From NCBI RefSeq assembly GCF_001665685.1, contig NZ_LZTB01000123.1, forward strand, positions 1 through 34,190: 34,190 nt of DNA, in the 5' to 3' direction. The position numbers and the translations under genes are program-made. The DNA is from Mycobacterium sp. 852013-50091_SCH5140682. GTDB taxonomy: Bacteria > Actinomycetota > Actinomycetes > Mycobacteriales > Mycobacteriaceae. The notes beneath the pieces are model-generated. The model did not search any database, was not told where the DNA came from, and worked only from the letters and a program-made list of their open reading frames with translations. Shown in pieces: positions 32,689-34,190 of the stretch. Each line of letters begins with the position of its first letter. Position 1 is the first letter of the stretch.

Positions 32689-33129
32689 ATGACCACGCGA
32701 TACGACGCTCCAGGCCCGCTGGCCCGCGCAGGCAACGATCTGATCCGCCGGCTCGCCGAAGGGGGCGTCAGCATCGCAGGCACCACCGCACTGCGCATCC
32801 GGGGACGGCGCACCGGGCAGATCCGATCGGTGGTGGTGAACCTGATGACGTTGGACGGCAAGAGCTATCTGGTGTCACCCCGCGGCGAGACGCAGTGGGT
32901 CCGCAACGCTCGAGCCGCCGCAGTGGTCGAGACCGGGCCGCGCTGGCGGCGTTCGACGCGCCGGCTGGCCGAGGTGCCCGACGAGGCCAAACCCGCACTG
33001 CTGCAGCACTATCTCGCGCGCTGGTACTGGGAGGTCAAGGGGCACATGGCCGGTTTGACGCCACGCTCATCGGACGTCGAGCTCAGGGCCGCAGCCCCAT
33101 CCATCCCCGTTTTCGAACTGCTCGACTGA
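32689..33129 (+). CDS. DDN-like deazaflavin (F420)-dependent nitroreductase-family protein
   Basis: A 146-residue split beta-barrel protein of the mycobacterial Ddn/DUF385 family. Typical segments are RIRGRRTGQIRSVVVNLMTLDGKSYLVSPRGETQWVRNARAA, with the cofactor-binding loop and the WVRN motif, and a C-terminal helix rich in Arg. Related enzymes use reduced F420 to reduce quinones or nitro compounds (Ddn activates pretomanid), but members with other roles exist. The ATG at 32689 has AGGAGG seven bases upstream, and a TetR-type palindrome lies in the promoter region. Its substrate is unknown. Confidence 0.85.
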   Translation: MTTRYDAPGPLARAGNDLIRRLAEGGVSIAGTTALRIRGRRTGQIRSVVVNLMTLDGKSYLVSPRGETQWVRNARAAAVVETGPRWRRSTRRLAEVPDEAKPALLQHYLARWYWEVKGHMAGLTPRSSDVELRAAAPSIPVFELLD

Positions 33130-33144
33130 GGCTGTGCCGCAGGC

Positions 33145-33837
33145 CTATTGGTGGCCGTCGATCTGGTTGGAGGCCTGCACCATACCGCGGGCCTGGCCGC
33201 TGGCGTTCTGCCACGACACCGCGGCGGGGAACTGCCCCCACGTGCTGTTGAACACGCCGACGATGGCAGCTCGCCCATCGGGAGTGACCACGTAGACCGG
33301 GCCGCCCGAGTCACCCTTCTGGCTGACCACGCCGTGGGCCATGGTGAACCACCCGTTGTTGACCGACTCGACGGTTCCGCACGTCTCACCGGTGATGACG
33401 CCGAAATGGCACACCGGCAGGCCCGGGGTGGCCACCGCGCCAGGGTCGTCGACGAGCATCCGGCCGCCCGGCAGGATGTTGTTGACGGCGACATCGCCGG
33501 CGAGCTGGATCGTCTCCCAGTCCGCGATCACGTGATCGGTGTCGATGGTGGCGCCGTCGGGCGTGTTGTCCTGGAACGACATCTGCTGGCCGATGAAGTT
33601 GCCCTCGCGGTCGCCGACGGCACCGCTGCCCCGGCAATGCCCGGCGGTGTAGGCCACGCGGGCCACCGGGTCGACGAACCCCAACGTGCACACGTTGGTG
33701 TCCTGGCGGATCTCCATGCCGGGGTAGACGAGCACTCCCGGGGTGGCGGAGGCAGGGGCCGATGTCACGGCCAGGGCCGCCATCGGCGTCGCCGCCGCGA
33801 GCAGGACCCGCGACATGAGCAACCACGGCTGGAGCAC
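33145..33837 (-). CDS. secreted trypsin-like serine protease (Rv1815-like)
   Basis: A 230-residue exported protein. The signal peptide (about 1-31) ends APASA-TPG. The chymotrypsin-type triad is visible: H67 in YTAGHC, a likely D106 in IADWETI, and S177 in QKGDSGGP. Cysteines at 50/68 and 143/153 could form the two usual disulfides. The start is GTG 33837 with GGAGG seven bases upstream; an internal ATG at 33816 is the alternative. It resembles mycobacterial Rv1815, a conserved secreted protein of unknown substrate. It is separated from the LysM gene by a hairpin terminator. Confidence 0.88.
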   Translation of the reverse strand: MLQPWLLMSRVLLAAATPMAALAVTSAPASATPGVLVYPGMEIRQDTNVCTLGFVDPVARVAYTAGHCRGSGAVGDREGNFIGQQMSFQDNTPDGATIDTDHVIADWETIQLAGDVAVNNILPGGRMLVDDPGAVATPGLPVCHFGVITGETCGTVESVNNGWFTMAHGVVSQKGDSGGPVYVVTPDGRAAIVGVFNSTWGQFPAAVSWQNASGQARGMVQASNQIDGHQ

Positions 33838-33888
33838 GGCAGCGCCTCCGATCTGGTCTGGTATCCGCCGAGTTTAGCTGCGAACGAA

Positions 33889-33918
33889 GACGGCCCGGAC
33901 CAAATGGCCCGGGCCGTC
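33889..33918 (-). terminator. hairpin terminator after the LysM gene
   Basis: GACGGCCCGG (33889-33898) and CCGGGCCGTC (33909-33918) form a perfect 10-bp stem with a 10-base loop. Read on the minus strand it follows the LysM stop by 12 bases and is followed by TTCGTT, a short T-rich run. It should end the LysM transcript and insulate the protease gene. Confidence 0.7.
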
Positions 33919-33930
33919 CCTACGCGCAGG

Positions 33931-34150
33931 TCAGGGAATCGTCAGAACCTGGCCGGGATTGATCAGGTCCGGGTTCGGGATACCGCTGGCGTTCGCGATC
34001 TCCTGGTAACGGTTGCCGTCGCCGTAGAAGCGCTCGGCGATCGCCCACAGCGTGTCGCCCGGTTCCACGGTGTAGGTGCGCGGCTCGGGGGCCGGCGGCG
34101 GTGGCGGCGGCGCGGCGGGCTCGGGCTCAGGCTCGGGCGCGGGTGCAGGC
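33931..34150 (-). CDS. LysM peptidoglycan-binding protein, C-terminal part (truncated by contig end)
   Basis: The genuine sequence ends at 34150. What remains is a Pro/Ala/Glu-rich linker (PAPEPEPEPAAPPPPPPAPEP) and one C-terminal LysM domain: TYTVEPGDTLWAIAERFYGDG and NRYQEIANASGIPNPDLINPGQVLTIP. LysM binds N-acetylglucosamine-containing glycans such as peptidoglycan, so the protein is probably an exported or wall-associated protein. The N-terminus and any catalytic domain lie beyond the window. The start codon proposed by an open frame at 34167 is inside adapter sequence and is false. Confidence 0.9.
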
Positions 34151-34190
34151 CTGTCTCTTATACACATCTGACGCTGCCGACGATCGCATA
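34151..34190. other. Illumina Nextera adapter and index contamination
   Basis: Bases 34151-34169 are CTGTCTCTTATACACATCT, the Tn5 mosaic end; 34170-34183 are GACGCTGCCGACGA, the reverse complement of the Nextera Read 1 adapter tail. The last seven bases, TCGCATA, sit where the i5 index would be and, from memory, match the start of the reverse complement of index S522. Read backwards, the mosaic end encodes MCIRDR, a well-known artefact peptide in databases. This is not genomic DNA. Confidence 0.97.

Noticed and set aside
34151..34167. Start of the LysM protein with MCIRDR
   Set aside because: Encoded by the Nextera mosaic end, a known artefact.

Overview
The window is about 34 kb of a high-G+C mycobacterial chromosome, most likely a rapid-growing Mycolicibacterium. 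Gene order follows the Mycobacterium tuberculosis Rv1844c-Rv1815 neighbourhood closely: gnd1, guaB1, two CNNM/CBS membrane proteins, glcB, an Rv1836c-like protein, gcvB, the Rv1830-Rv1828 regulators, garA, gcvH, Rv1825-Rv1823, pgsA2, secA2, Rv1819c-type ABC transporters, an Rv1817-like flavoprotein, an Rv1816-like TetR and an Rv1815-like protease. The PE_PGRS and ilvG genes of M. tuberculosis are absent. Gene assignments come from reading the proteins and remembering family features; no database search was run.

Layout. 1-5587 (+): the end of 6-phosphogluconate dehydrogenase, GuaB1 (GMP reductase type), a possible leader peptide, an overlapping run of two CNNM/CBS proteins and a conserved unknown, and a small secreted protein. 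5588-10103 (+): malate synthase G behind a near-palindrome, then a large membrane-anchored VWA protein. 10104-13143: an accessory islet with two proteins that join a type VII secretion (WXG/EspC-like) helical domain to a peptidoglycan hydrolase (Cys/His peptidase-like in one, GH19 in the other), a small divergent unknown and a lipoprotein translationally coupled to the GH19 gene. It closes with a 12-bp hairpin between convergent genes. 13147-24912 (-): glycine dehydrogenase behind a tandem glycine riboswitch, two MerR regulators, a bifunctional-nuclease-family protein, the FHA regulator GarA, GcvH, a four-gene overlapping membrane cluster (pgsA2 and DUF881/DUF1290 proteins) and the accessory secretion ATPase SecA2. 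24984-28856 (+): a tandem pair of BacA/Rv1819c-type ABC transporters, each with its own leaderless-type promoter. 28857-33129: a flavoprotein/VOC pair with a KstR-type operator, an ArsR/SRPBCC pair, and a TetR gene divergent from a deazaflavin-dependent reductase-like gene. 33145-34150 (-): a secreted serine protease and a truncated LysM protein.

How genes work together. GcvP and GcvH are glycine cleavage subunits. GarA is the FHA regulator that restrains 2-oxoglutarate metabolism under PknG/PknB control. GlcB completes the glyoxylate shunt, so the window is rich in central carbon/nitrogen control. The most interesting unit is the 10.1-13.1 kb islet, which looks like predicted T7SS-exported wall hydrolases with a candidate lipoprotein protector or partner.

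Quality warning: the last 40 bases (34151-34190) are Illumina Nextera adapter plus index sequence, not genome. The LysM gene is therefore cut at 34150, and an ORF starting with MCIRDR there is an artefact.
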